Below are positions 1-8,229 of a DNA stretch of 25,719 nucleotides, piece by piece (position 1 is the first letter of the stretch; the number at the start of each line of letters is the position of its first letter). The stretch comes from Capillimicrobium sp035565675 (GTDB lineage Bacteria; Actinomycetota; Thermoleophilia; Solirubrobacterales; Solirubrobacteraceae). A model generated the notes under the pieces. The model saw only the letters and a list, made by a program, of their open reading frames with translations, had not been told where the DNA came from and did not search any database. A program made the position numbers and the translations under genes. The stretch spans positions 1 to 25,719 of the forward strand of contig DATMSA010000043.1 of the NCBI GenBank assembly GCA_035565675.1, given 5' to 3'.

Positions 1-1
1 C

Positions 2-445
2 CGGCGCTATCCGGACGTGCGCACGGTGCTGCAGGCGCTGATGACGCGCGAGTTCGGCCAGCTCATCGCGGAGGCGGCGCGCGAGGCAGCCGGCGCGCCG
101 GACGGCCGCACGCGGATCGTCGAGACCGCCGTCCACGGCGCCGAGCTGCTGGCGGCGCACCCGCTGTTCGTCCGCCTGCTCGACGTCGACCCCGAGCTGC
201 TGCTGCCGTACGTGACCGAGCGCGTCGGGGCGTTCCAGCGCCTCGTCCTCGACGACCTCGAGACGCGCCTGGCCGAGGCGATGCGCGAGGGCTCGGTGCG
301 CCAGGCCGACCCGCGCCGCCTGGCGTCGGCGATGGAGCTGGCGATGCGCGGCTACGTGCTCGCCGCGCACGCGGACGCGCCCGAGGAGGAGCGCGCCCAC
401 CGCGAGGACCTGCGCGACATGCTCGACGCGTTCCTGCGCCCCTGA
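2..445 (+). CDS. TetR-family transcriptional regulator, 3' part (5' end outside window)
   Basis: The frame is open from the first bases of the window, reading RRYPDVRTVLQALM, so the gene starts upstream and the DNA-binding helix-turn-helix is mostly or wholly missing. The visible part, about 147 residues, is all-helical and ends EDLRDMLDAFLRP, the usual look of a TetR ligand-binding and dimerisation domain with its closing helix. RRYPD resembles the end of the recognition-helix region (YRRYPD/YRHFPS type), which supports TetR. It lies 69 bp upstream of glpD in the same direction. Mycobacteria keep a TetR gene next to glpD and an AGPS-like flavoprotein (Rv2249c-Rv2251 region), so it may control the two genes downstream. 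Family assignment is fairly safe; ligand and target are unknown. Confidence 0.75.
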   Translation, partial: RRYPDVRTVLQALMTREFGQLIAEAAREAAGAPDGRTRIVETAVHGAELLAAHPLFVRLLDVDPELLLPYVTERVGAFQRLVLDDLETRLAEAMREGSVRQADPRRLASAMELAMRGYVLAAHADAPEEERAHREDLRDMLDAFLRP

Positions 446-449
446 CGCC

Positions 450-490
450 GTTGTCGTCTCGCGCTCGCATAGCGAGACCACACCGACAAC
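450..490. repeat. Nested inverted repeat between the TetR gene and glpD
   Basis: The outer arms are GTTGTCG (450-456) and CGACAAC (484-490). The inner arms are GTCTCGC (456-462) and GCGAGAC (472-478). An alternative tight hairpin is CTCGC-ATA-GCGAG (464-476). No T-run follows, so a classical intrinsic terminator is not convincing. Position between a TetR gene and its likely target makes an operator plausible. Seen: the symmetry. Inferred: any function. Confidence 0.45.
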
Positions 491-498
491 CGTCCTGT

Positions 499-504
499 TA
501 CACT
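499..504 (+). promoter_or_regulatory. Candidate -10 box for glpD (near-leaderless)
   Basis: TACACT stands in otherwise GC-rich DNA, with its last base 10 bp before the first base of the glpD ATG at 515. Transcription would start only a few bases before the start codon, a common arrangement in actinobacteria, and no Shine-Dalgarno is evident. No good -35 hexamer is seen at the normal distance, so this is tentative. Confidence 0.3.
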
Positions 505-514
505 TCGGCGCGGG

Positions 515-2083
515 ATGTCACATCGTCTCGGGTCCTCCTCCTCGCTCAACGCCGCCCGCCGGCGCGCCGAGCTCGACGCGCTCGCCGCGGGCGAGGTCGT
601 CGACGTGCTCGTCGTCGGCGGTGGCATCACCGGCGCCGGCGTCGCGCTCGAGGCCGCCTCGCGCGGGCTCAGCGTCGCGCTGATCGAGCGCGGCGACCTC
701 GCGCAGGGCACGAGCCGGTGGAGCAGCAAGCTCGTCCACGGCGGCCTGCGCTACCTGGCCCAGGGGCAGCCCGACGTCGCCTGGGAGTCGGCGCGCGAGC
801 GCGCGATCCTCCTGCGCACCGCCCCGCACCTGATCTCCGCGCTGCCGTTCCTCCTGCCGCTCACGCCGCGCCATCCGGGACCGGTCGCGGCCGGCTTCAT
901 GGCCGTCCTGCGCGCCGGCGACGCGATGCGCCGCCTGGCCGGCACGTCGCGCCGCCGGCTCCCCAACGCCCGCCGCATCGACGCGCCCGAGGCCCGCCGC
1001 CTCGCCCCCGCGCTCTCCCCCGCCGGGCTGCGCGGCGCGCTCATGAGCTGGGACGGGCAGCTCGAGGACGACGCCGCGCTCGTCGTGGCCGTCGCCCGCA
1101 CCGCGGCCGCCCACGGCGCCCGCATCCTCACCTACGTCCGCGCGCTCGAGCTCGACGGCGACGGCGCGCTGGCCCGCGACGAGCTCGCCGGCCCCGGCGA
1201 CGGCGCCGAGCTGCGCATCCGCGCCCGCCACGTCGTCAACGCCACCGGCGTGTGGGCCGGCACGCTCGCGCCCTCCGTCCGCCTGCGGCCCAGCCGCGGC
1301 TCGCACCTGATCGTCCCCGCCGAGCGCCTCGGCCGGCCGACCGCCGCCGTCAACGTGCCGCTCGAGGGCTCCCGCTCGCGCTTCGCCTTCGCCCTCCCCC
1401 GCCCCGACGGCCTCGTCCTCATCGGGATCACCGACGTGCCCGTGTTCGGCGAGATCCCCGACGAGCCGGCCGTCACGCCCGAGGAGGAGACCGGCCTGCT
1501 GCACACGCTCTCCTGCGCCCTGGAGCGGCCGCTCACCTCCGACGATGTCGTCGGTCGCTACGCCGGCCTGCGGCCCCTGCTCGAGCCCGACGAGGGCAGC
1601 GACCAGACCGCCGACCTCTCGCGCCGCCACGCCGTCATCGACGACCCCGACACGCGCGTGATCACCGTCACCGGCGGCAAGCTCACCACCTACCGGCGGA
1701 TGGCGCAGGACACGATCGACGTGCTCGCCGCGCGCCCCGGCGTGCAGGCCGCGCCCTCGCGGACGGCGCGCCTGCCGCTCGTCGGCGCGCAGCCGCTCGA
1801 GGCCCGCGCGGCCGACGTGCCCGCGCGCCTGGCCCGCCGCTACGGCGCCGACGCGACCGCCGTGCTCGCGCTCGCCGCCGAAAGGCCCGCGCTCGCCGAG
1901 CCGCTCGCCGACGGCGTCGCCGTCACCGGCGCGGAGCTCGCCTTCGCCGTGCGCCACGAGCTCGCGCTCACCGTCGACGACCTGCTCGACCGCCGCACCC
2001 GCCTCGGCCTGGTGCCCGCCCGCCGCGAGGCCGCGCGCCCGGCCGCCGAGGCGCTGCTCGACGGGGAGCGCCAGCCCGCATGA
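515..2083 (+). CDS. glpD: FAD-dependent glycerol-3-phosphate dehydrogenase
   Basis: Oxidises sn-glycerol 3-phosphate to dihydroxyacetone phosphate, passing electrons to quinone at the membrane surface. The 522-residue length is normal for the family. The dinucleotide-binding motif GGGITGAG lies at residues 35-42, followed by an acidic residue after the second strand (ALIERGD). The GlpD signature SSKLVHGGLRYL follows. A second nucleotide-contact stretch, TVTGGKLTTYRRMA, is present near residues 387-400, and the C-terminal DAO_C-type helical domain covers roughly 400-510. The ATG at 515 is preferred because FAD motif spacing from it is typical. The gene overlaps the next one by ATGA, so the two are translationally coupled. 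In the cell it links glycerol and phospholipid breakdown to respiration. Assignment is strong. Confidence 0.93.
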   Translation: MSHRLGSSSSLNAARRRAELDALAAGEVVDVLVVGGGITGAGVALEAASRGLSVALIERGDLAQGTSRWSSKLVHGGLRYLAQGQPDVAWESARERAILLRTAPHLISALPFLLPLTPRHPGPVAAGFMAVLRAGDAMRRLAGTSRRRLPNARRIDAPEARRLAPALSPAGLRGALMSWDGQLEDDAALVVAVARTAAAHGARILTYVRALELDGDGALARDELAGPGDGAELRIRARHVVNATGVWAGTLAPSVRLRPSRGSHLIVPAERLGRPTAAVNVPLEGSRSRFAFALPRPDGLVLIGITDVPVFGEIPDEPAVTPEEETGLLHTLSCALERPLTSDDVVGRYAGLRPLLEPDEGSDQTADLSRRHAVIDDPDTRVITVTGGKLTTYRRMAQDTIDVLAARPGVQAAPSRTARLPLVGAQPLEARAADVPARLARRYGADATAVLALAAERPALAEPLADGVAVTGAELAFAVRHELALTVDDLLDRRTRLGLVPARREAARPAAEALLDGERQPA

Positions 2084-3690
2084 CCGCCGCGACCCGCGAC
2101 CCCCTCGCCCCCCGGCTGCGCTGGTTCGGCTGGGGCCCGCCCGAGACGCCGTCCGTCGAGCTGCCCGATGCGGCCGAGCCGCTGCTCGCCCGGCTCGGCG
2201 TGCCCGACGTCCACACCCCGCCGGTCGCGCTCGAGGACGTGCGCCTGCCCGCCTCCCGCCTCGACCCCGCCCCGCTGGCGGCGGTCGTCGGCGCCGACCA
2301 CGTCCGCGACGACCGGCTCACGCGCGTCACGCACGCGGCCGGGCGCAGCTACCTCGACCTGCTCGCGCTGCGCGCCGGCGACGCCGGGAGCGCGCCCGAC
2401 GCGGTCGTCTACCCGGCCGACGCCGGCGAGGTCGCCGCGGTCCTGGCCGTCTGCGCCGAGCGCGGCATCGACGTCGTCCCCTTCGGCGGCGGCACCAGCG
2501 TCGTCGGCGGCGTCACCCCGCCCGCCGACCGCGAGCGCCCCGTCGTCGCGCTCGACCTCGCCCGCCTCGACCGCCTCCTGAGCGTCGACCCGGTCAGCCT
2601 CACCGCCACCGCCGAGGCCGGCATCCTCGGGCCCGAGCTCGAGCGCCGCCTGGGCGAGCACGGCCTCACGCTCGGCCACCACCCGCAGTCCTTCGAGTTC
2701 AGCACGCTCGGCGGCTGGGTCGCCACCCGGTCGGCCGGGCAGGCGTCGACCGGCTACGGCGCGATCGCCGACGCCGTCGTCGCGCTGCGCTGCGCCACGC
2801 CGGCCGGCGAGCTCGTCACCCGCGACGTCCCCGCCACCGCGGCCGGCCCCGACCTGCGCGAGCTGCTGATCGGCTCCGAGGGCGCGCTCGGCGTCATCAC
2901 CGCGGTCACGCTTCGCGTCCGCCCCGTGCCGGCCGAGCGGCGCTACGAGGCGTGGACGTTCCCGTCGTTCGCCGACGGCGTCGGGGCGCTGCGCGCGCTC
3001 GAGCAGGCCGGCGTCGCGCCCGACGTCACCCGCCTCTCCGACGAGGCCGAGGTCGCGCTCAACCGCGTCGTGGCCGCGCACACGGCCGCCGTCGAGGGCG
3101 ACGGGGTCGCCGCGATCCTGGGCTGGGAGGGCGATCCCGAGCGCGTCGCCGCGCGCCACGAGACCGCCGCGGCGATCGCCCGCGACCACGGCGGCCGCCC
3201 CGTCCCCGGCGACGGCGGCGACCAGTGGGCGGCCTCGCGCTACGCGGCGCCGTACCTGCGCGACGTGCTGCTGGACCGCGGCGTCCTCGTCGAGACCCTG
3301 GAGACCGCCGCGCCGTGGTCGCGCCTGGCCGAGGTCCACACGGCCGTCGCCGGCGCGCTGGACCGCGCGCTGCGCGCGGCGGGGACGCCGCCGCTCGTCC
3401 TCTGCCACGTCTCGCACGTCTACCCCACCGGCGCCTCGCTGTACTTCACCGTCCTGGCCGCCCAGGTCCGCGGCGGCGAGGCCGACCAGTGGCGCGCCGC
3501 GAAGGGCGCCGCCCTGGACGCGATGCTCGCCCACGGCGCGACGATCACCCACCACCACGCGGTGGGCCGCGACCACGCCCCGTGGCTGAGCGGGGAGATC
3601 GGGCCGCTCGGGGTCGCCTCGCTGCAGGCGCTCAAGCAGCGCCTGGACCCGGCGGGCGTGATGAACCCCGGCGTTCTCGGCCTGCGGTAG
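2080..3690 (+). CDS. FAD-binding oxidase, alkyldihydroxyacetonephosphate synthase-like
   Basis: A 536-residue flavoprotein of the VAO/PCMH (FAD_binding_4 plus FAD-oxidase C) class. The FAD pyrophosphate loop is PFGGGTSVVGGV, and the AGPS hallmark GWVATRSAGQASTGYG follows. The C-terminal cap holds SHVYPTGASLYFT and then THHHAVGRDH, with the His triplet at residues 491-493. In eukaryotic AGPS the equivalent HHH is needed to swap the acyl group of acyl-DHAP for a fatty alcohol, giving an ether lipid precursor. The start is the ATG that overlaps the glpD stop (ATGA). Coupling to GlpD, which makes DHAP, fits a role in ether-lipid or glycerolipid metabolism. Mycobacterial relatives are annotated only as flavoproteins, so the exact reaction is inferred; a D-lactate- or glycolate-type oxidase is the alternative. 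Confidence 0.82.
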   Translation: MTAATRDPLAPRLRWFGWGPPETPSVELPDAAEPLLARLGVPDVHTPPVALEDVRLPASRLDPAPLAAVVGADHVRDDRLTRVTHAAGRSYLDLLALRAGDAGSAPDAVVYPADAGEVAAVLAVCAERGIDVVPFGGGTSVVGGVTPPADRERPVVALDLARLDRLLSVDPVSLTATAEAGILGPELERRLGEHGLTLGHHPQSFEFSTLGGWVATRSAGQASTGYGAIADAVVALRCATPAGELVTRDVPATAAGPDLRELLIGSEGALGVITAVTLRVRPVPAERRYEAWTFPSFADGVGALRALEQAGVAPDVTRLSDEAEVALNRVVAAHTAAVEGDGVAAILGWEGDPERVAARHETAAAIARDHGGRPVPGDGGDQWAASRYAAPYLRDVLLDRGVLVETLETAAPWSRLAEVHTAVAGALDRALRAAGTPPLVLCHVSHVYPTGASLYFTVLAAQVRGGEADQWRAAKGAALDAMLAHGATITHHHAVGRDHAPWLSGEIGPLGVASLQALKQRLDPAGVMNPGVLGLR

Positions 3691-3722
3691 CGCGCCGCCG
3701 CACCGGATAGCGTCCGGCGGCG

Positions 3723-4541
3723 ATGTCGACCTGGCTCGGGATCGCCCTCGTCGTCGTGGCCAACCTGGTGGCGGTGGCGGTCATGCTCGTCGTCCGGCGA
3801 CGGGCGCCCGACGGCGGCTACTACCAGGACATGCAGCAGGCCGGCTGGGTCTACTCGGTGGCCGGCACGTCGTTCGCGGTGATCCTCGCGTTCGTGTTCG
3901 TGCTCGCGTTCCAGAGCTTCGACCGCGCACGCACGAGCTCGTCCTCGGAGGCGGAGGCGACGATCTCGCTGTTCTACACCGCCGAGATCCTGCCGGCGAC
4001 CGAGCGCGACGCGCTCAAGGCGGAGCTCGTCTGCTACGCCCGGTCGGTCATCGCGCTCGAATGGCCGGCGATGCGCGACGGCCACGACAGCCCCGTCGTG
4101 CAGGACTGGGTGCGGCGACTGGACCGGACCTTCCAGCGGGCGCCGGCCTCGTCGGACCCCAAGGTGGACGCCGGGTACGGCGCCTGGCTGGCGACGATGC
4201 AGGAGCGCCAGGACGGGCGCCAGGGGCGCCTGGACGAGTCGCGGCCGTTCATCCCCACCCTCGTGTGGATCTTCCTGCTCGCCGGCGGCCTGCTCGTGAC
4301 CGTGTTCGTGTGGCTGTTCGCCGACCCCGCCGAGCGGACGTTCGCCCAGGCGGCGCTGCCGATCGGCGTGACGACCGTCATCGTGTCCGGCCTCGTGCTC
4401 GTCGCGTTCTTCGACGCGCCCTACCAGGACACCGGGGGCGCCGTGCGCCCCACCGCGATGGATCGCACGCTCGGGCTGATCTCCGCCGACGGCGACGCCG
4501 CCCGGCGGGCGCCGTGCGACGCGGACGGGCGCCCGACGTGA
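3723..4541 (+). CDS. DUF4239-type integral membrane protein
   Basis: The 272-residue protein has four predicted membrane segments. One is at the N-terminus (about 5-24), a second follows about 45-65 (SFAVILAFVFVLAFQSF), and a C-terminal pair lies at about 178-200 and 208-230. Between the pairs is a soluble helical domain of about 110 residues. This 2+2 layout with FAVILAFVFVLAFQSFD and a closing ALVAFFDAPYQ-like segment is typical of DUF4239 proteins, whose function is not established; a bestrophin-like channel role has been suggested for related folds. It overlaps the next gene by 4 bp (GTGA), which suggests co-expression. The start ATG at 3723 follows a 32-bp gap after the flavoenzyme, so it may be part of the same transcript. 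Confidence 0.7.
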   Translation: MSTWLGIALVVVANLVAVAVMLVVRRRAPDGGYYQDMQQAGWVYSVAGTSFAVILAFVFVLAFQSFDRARTSSSSEAEATISLFYTAEILPATERDALKAELVCYARSVIALEWPAMRDGHDSPVVQDWVRRLDRTFQRAPASSDPKVDAGYGAWLATMQERQDGRQGRLDESRPFIPTLVWIFLLAGGLLVTVFVWLFADPAERTFAQAALPIGVTTVIVSGLVLVAFFDAPYQDTGGAVRPTAMDRTLGLISADGDAARRAPCDADGRPT

Positions 4542-4912
4542 TCGCCGACGCCCCGCCGGTCCCCGTCGCCGACGGCGCCTACGCGGCGCGCACCACCGAG
4601 CGGCGCACGATCACGCTCGTGGTCCGCGACGGACGCGTGGTCCGCGCCGCCGCGACGATCGCGCGCTACCCGTGCCGCGGCTTCGGCGACCTCGGGCCCG
4701 TGCGGGTCGTCGTGACCGTCGACGCGCCGATCGCGCGCACGGGCCGGGTCGCCTTCGCGGCGGGTCCGGCGGCCGAGCGGCTGGCCGTGCGAGCGCGCTG
4801 GCGCGCGGGCGGCGCGGTCACCGGCGCGCTGCGCCTGCGCGGCACGATCGGGACGGGCGAGCCGTGCGCCTCGCGACGCATCCGGTTCTCCCGCGCCGCC
4901 GCACGTGGTTGA
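4538..4912 (+). CDS. Small beta-rich protein of unknown function
   Basis: The 124-residue reading frame starts with GTG overlapping the stop of the DUF4239 gene (GTGA). It reads as alternating short strands: YAARTTERRTITLVVRDGRV, then a Cys (YPCRGFGD), a glycine-rich turn, GALRLRGTIGTGEPC with a second Cys, and a final strand RRIRFSRA. Paired cysteines and this strand order recall a beta-sandwich repeat that I associate with many exported proteins of Solirubrobacterales-type actinobacteria, where the cysteines probably form a disulfide. No signal peptide or membrane segment is visible from this start, which is odd for such a domain. No function can be assigned. Coding is supported by the tight overlap and by third-position GC bias. 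Confidence 0.6.
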   Translation: MIADAPPVPVADGAYAARTTERRTITLVVRDGRVVRAAATIARYPCRGFGDLGPVRVVVTVDAPIARTGRVAFAAGPAAERLAVRARWRAGGAVTGALRLRGTIGTGEPCASRRIRFSRAAARG

Positions 4913-4916
4913 CTTC

Positions 4917-5183
4917 ATGACCGTGAGCAACGAGCCCGACGTCAAGACCGCCGATCCCGCCGCCCGTCGCGAGCGCAACCGACGCATCGCCGCCCTCCTG
5001 GTCGGCGTGCTGATCGTCGTGTTCGCGCTGGTGAACCTCGACGACGTCCGCGTCAACTGGATCGTCACCGAGACGGCCACGCCGCTGATCGTGGTGATCG
5101 CGGTGAGCTTCATCCTCGGCCTCGCAGGCGGCTACCTGCTGCGCGGCCGGCGCGGCCGCGAGTCGCGCTCGCAACGCCGCTGA
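4917..5183 (+). CDS. LapA-domain (DUF1049) small membrane protein
   Basis: An 88-residue protein with a charged cytoplasmic head (ARRERNRR) and two membrane segments separated by a short loop. The segments are roughly IAALLVGVLIVVFALVNL and TPLIVVIAVSFILGLAGGYL. The link NLDDVRVNWIVTET between them is the conserved N-x-x-x-V-x-V-x-W/F stretch of the LapA domain (PF06305), and a basic tail RRGRESRSQRR follows. In proteobacteria LapA acts in lipopolysaccharide control; in actinobacteria the role is unknown. The ATG at 4917 is preferred over an in-frame GTG at 4905 because the latter overlaps the previous gene. No clear Shine-Dalgarno is seen before either. Confidence 0.75.
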   Translation: MTVSNEPDVKTADPAARRERNRRIAALLVGVLIVVFALVNLDDVRVNWIVTETATPLIVVIAVSFILGLAGGYLLRGRRGRESRSQRR

Positions 5184-5190
5184 TCCGGGC

Positions 5191-7203
5191 ATGACGGAGC
5201 GCCGCGGGGTCGAGAGCATGGAGCTGGGAGTCCCGCCCGAGCTGGCGCTCGAGACGCTCCAGACCGCCCTGGAGGGCACGGCCACCGGAGCGTGGGTGTG
5301 GGACCTTGAGTCCGACACGGTGCGCTGGTCGCCCAACCAGGGCGAGCTGCACGGCCGCGGCCGCGGCGCCACCCCGCTGTCGTACGCCGACTGGCTGGAC
5401 ACGTGGGTGCACGAGGACGACCGCGCCCGCGTCGACGAGATCGTGAGGAACGGCATCGCCTCGCGCTCCGGCTACGAGTTCGAGTTCCGCAGCCGCGGCA
5501 CCCCGCCGCGGTGGCTGTACGCGCGCGGTCGCGTGCTCCGCCACGACGACGGCCGCCCGCGCGCCGTGGCCGGCGTGACGCTGGACGTGACCGAGCGCCA
5601 CGAGCGCGACAGCGAGCGCGAGCGGCTCACCCGCCGCCTCAACGGCGTGCAGGTCGTCACGGACGCCGCGCTCGACCACCTCGAGCTCGAGGCGCTGCTG
5701 CAGGAGCTGCTGGGGCGCGTGGCGGCGCTGCTGGATGCCGACATCGCCAAGGTCATGCTCTACGACGAGCGCCGCGCGACGCTGATCACGCGCGCCTCGC
5801 TGGGCCTGCCCGAGGAGATCGCCCGCACGCTGCGCATCCCCGTCGGGACGGGCGTCGCCGGCCAGGTCGTGCTGGGCGACGCGCCGCGCATCGTCTCCGA
5901 CGACCAGCTCGCCGACGCCGCGCTGTCGGACCTGCGCCAGCCGGGCCGCGCCGGCGCCGGCGCCCCGCTGCGCGTCGCCGGGGAGACGCTCGGGGTCCTG
6001 GTCGTCGCCAGCCGCGAGCGCACATACGCCGAGGACGACCTGCTGCTGCTCGAGCTCGTCGCCGACCGCTGCGCCCGCGCGATCCGCCAGAGCGAGCTGT
6101 ACGAGGCCGCCCGCGAGGCCGCGCTGTCGCTCCAGCGCAGCCTGCTGCCCGCCGCCCTCCCGGTCGTCGCCGGGCTCGACGTCGCCGCGCGCTACCTCCC
6201 CGGCCAGCACGGCACCGAGGTCGGAGGCGACTGGTACGACCTGTTCACGCTCGCCGACGGGCGCGTCGCCCTGGTGGTCGGCGACGTCGTCGGCCGCGGC
6301 CTGCGAGCCGCCGCGAGGATGGGCACGATCCGCACCGCCCTGCGCGCGTACGCGCTCGAGGCGTCCGCCCCGTCGGAGGCGCTCAGCCGCCTGGACCGCT
6401 TCGTCGCCCTGCAGGAGCCGGTCGAGTTCACGACCGTGCTCGTCGCGTTCGTCGACCCCGAGGCCGGCGACGTCCGGCTCGCCAGCGCCGGGCACCTGCC
6501 GCCCGTCCTGGTCGACGACGACGGCGCGCGCCCGCTCGAGGTTCCCCCCGACCCGCCGGTCGGGATGGCGTCCGAGCCGCGCCGCGACCTCGCGGTGCAC
6601 CTCGCCGCCGACGCGTCGCTCATCGCGTTCACCGACGGGCTCGTCGAGGATCGCGCCGCGGGCCTGGAGCCGGGCATGCGCCGCCTGTGCGAGCTGGCGC
6701 GGCCGGGCGACGCGGCCCGGGTCGTCGTCGACCGGCTCGTGGACGGCCTGGTCTCCCGCGAGGGCGGCGACGACGTCGCGATCCTCGCCGCGCGGCGCGT
6801 CGGCGCGCGGCTGGAGCGGACGTTCGCCTCCGAGGTGTCGGCGGTGGCCGTCGCCCGCCATGAGGTCGTGGCGTTCGCGTCCGCGCGCGGCGCGTCCGAG
6901 GGCGTCCTGCGCGACGTCGCGCTCGCCGTCAGCGAGGCGTGCACGAACGTCGTCGTCCACGCCTACCGCGATCAGCCGGCCGACGCGACCGGCCCGATGC
7001 ACGTGCGCGCGTGGGTCGACGGGGACGCGCTGGAGGTCTCGATCGCCGACGAGGGCTGCGGTGTGCGCCCGCGCGGCGACAGCCCCGGCGTCGGCCTCGG
7101 CCTGGGCATCATCGCCCGCACCACCGACGCCTTCGAGGTCCGCGACGCCCCCGAGGGCGGCGGCGAGCTGCGGCTGCGCTTCCGGCTCGACGACGACGCC
7201 TAG
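5191..7203 (+). CDS. PAS-GAF-SpoIIE(PP2C)-HATPase sigma-factor regulatory protein
   Basis: The 670-residue protein joins sensor, phosphatase and anti-sigma-kinase modules. PAS: about residues 20-138, ending VAGVTLDVTERHERD, the PAC-domain close. GAF: about 150-300. SpoIIE/PP2C phosphatase: about 325-540, with metal-binding GGDWYD near 345, GDVVGRG, FTDGLVE and GGDDVAIL, so it should be active. HATPase (RsbW-like): about 550-668, with N-box AVSEACTNVVVHAY, G1 box ADEGCGV and G2 box GVGLGLGII. In the RsbU/RsbW scheme the phosphatase dephosphorylates a STAS anti-anti-sigma factor, and the kinase-like domain phosphorylates it and binds sigma. Here both are on one chain, and a STAS gene lies about 1 kb downstream. 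An alternative start at ATG 5218 would remove nine residues. The signal sensed is unknown. Confidence 0.9.
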   Translation: MTERRGVESMELGVPPELALETLQTALEGTATGAWVWDLESDTVRWSPNQGELHGRGRGATPLSYADWLDTWVHEDDRARVDEIVRNGIASRSGYEFEFRSRGTPPRWLYARGRVLRHDDGRPRAVAGVTLDVTERHERDSERERLTRRLNGVQVVTDAALDHLELEALLQELLGRVAALLDADIAKVMLYDERRATLITRASLGLPEEIARTLRIPVGTGVAGQVVLGDAPRIVSDDQLADAALSDLRQPGRAGAGAPLRVAGETLGVLVVASRERTYAEDDLLLLELVADRCARAIRQSELYEAAREAALSLQRSLLPAALPVVAGLDVAARYLPGQHGTEVGGDWYDLFTLADGRVALVVGDVVGRGLRAAARMGTIRTALRAYALEASAPSEALSRLDRFVALQEPVEFTTVLVAFVDPEAGDVRLASAGHLPPVLVDDDGARPLEVPPDPPVGMASEPRRDLAVHLAADASLIAFTDGLVEDRAAGLEPGMRRLCELARPGDAARVVVDRLVDGLVSREGGDDVAILAARRVGARLERTFASEVSAVAVARHEVVAFASARGASEGVLRDVALAVSEACTNVVVHAYRDQPADATGPMHVRAWVDGDALEVSIADEGCGVRPRGDSPGVGLGLGIIARTTDAFEVRDAPEGGGELRLRFRLDDDA

Positions 7204-7212
7204 GATGCGCGC

Positions 7213-8187
7213 GTGAGCGCCGCGGACGACCACGGGCACGCGCACGGCGCGCACGGCCACGCCGGCCACAGCCACGGCGTCAGCGCCGACGCCGACACCG
7301 GCAAGCTCGCGATCGCGCTCGCGCTGATCGTCGGCTTCCTGGTCGTCGAGGTCGTCGTCGGCGTCATCGCCGGCTCGCTGGCGCTGCTGTCGGACGCCGC
7401 GCACATGCTCACCGACGCCGCCGCGATCGCGCTCGCGCTCGTCGCGCTGCGCCTGGCGCAGCGCCCGGCCCGCGGCCCGCTGACGTTCGGCCTCAAGCGC
7501 GTCGAGATCCTCAGCGCCCAGGTCAACGGCCTCACGCTGCTGATCCTCGCGCTCGTGATCTGGGTCGAGGGCATCCGCCGCCTGGTCTCGCCGCCCGAGG
7601 TCGAGGGCGCGCTGGTGCTGATCGTGGCCCTGGCCGGCATCGTCGTGAACGTCTGCGCGACGCTGGTGCTGGCGCGCGCCAACCGCCAGAGCCTGAACGT
7701 CGAGGGCGCCTTCCAGCACATCCTCACCGACCTGTACGCGTTCATCGGGACCGCGGTCGCCGGCGGCGTGATCGTGCTCACCGGGTTCGCCCGCGCCGAC
7801 GCGATCGCGTCGCTCGTGGTCGCCGGGCTCATGCTGCACAGCGCATACGGGCTCCTGCGCGACTCCGGCCGCGTGTTCCTGGAGGCCGCGCCGCCCGGCA
7901 CCGACCCCGAGGAGATCGGCCGCGCGATGGTCGCCGTGCCCACCGTGGTCGAGGTCCACGACCTGCACGTGTGGGAGGTCACCTCCGGCTTCCCGGCGCT
8001 GTCGGCGCACGTGCTCGTCGACGCCGGCGCGGACTGCCACGGGGCGCGGCGCGAGCTGGAGGCGATGCTCCACGATCGCTTCGGCATCGACCACACCACG
8101 CTCCAGGTGGACCACGAGGGCGGCGAGCTGCTGTCGCTCGAGGTCTCCGACGACCTCGCGCCGCCTCCGCCGCCGGCCGCGGGCTGA
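7213..8187 (+). CDS. Cation diffusion facilitator, zinc/cadmium exporter (CzcD/ZnT-like)
   Basis: A 324-residue inner-membrane antiporter that exports divalent metal in exchange for protons. The N-terminus is a His-rich metal-binding tail (DHGHAHGAHGHAGHSHG). Six membrane helices follow. Transport-site residues are HMLTD in helix 2 and HILTD in helix 5, the H-x3-D/H-x3-D pattern of zinc transporters of the ZnT/CzcD type, as distinct from the D-x3-D/H-x3-D of YiiP. The cytoplasmic ferredoxin-like domain holds VVEVHDLHVWEVTSG with His ligands. The tail ends in a proline run. The start is GTG at 7213, nine bases after the previous stop, so it is probably co-transcribed with the PAS-SpoIIE gene. 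Family is certain; metal preference is inferred from motif residues. Confidence 0.92.
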   Translation: MSAADDHGHAHGAHGHAGHSHGVSADADTGKLAIALALIVGFLVVEVVVGVIAGSLALLSDAAHMLTDAAAIALALVALRLAQRPARGPLTFGLKRVEILSAQVNGLTLLILALVIWVEGIRRLVSPPEVEGALVLIVALAGIVVNVCATLVLARANRQSLNVEGAFQHILTDLYAFIGTAVAGGVIVLTGFARADAIASLVVAGLMLHSAYGLLRDSGRVFLEAAPPGTDPEEIGRAMVAVPTVVEVHDLHVWEVTSGFPALSAHVLVDAGADCHGARRELEAMLHDRFGIDHTTLQVDHEGGELLSLEVSDDLAPPPPPAAG

Positions 8188-8193
8188 CCGGGC

Positions 8194-8218
8194 GTTCAGA
8201 ACCCGCGAGACGGGGTAG
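8194..8218 (+). promoter_or_regulatory. Sigma-B-like promoter before the STAS gene
   Basis: GTTCAG (8194-8199) is followed after 13 bp by GGGTAG (8213-8218). This fits the general-stress sigma (SigB/SigF) pattern GTTT-N(13-16)-GGGTA. The predicted start point lies only a few bases before the ATG at 8230. The match is by eye; promoter type fits the product, a STAS protein of the same signalling class. Confidence 0.5.
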
Positions 8219-8229
8219 CAGGGCCCCCG

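Noticed and set aside
451..2079. Upstream open extension of the AGPS-like frame
   Set aside because: It is antisense-like arginine-rich sequence overlapping glpD in another frame; the ATGA overlap at 2080 is the natural start.
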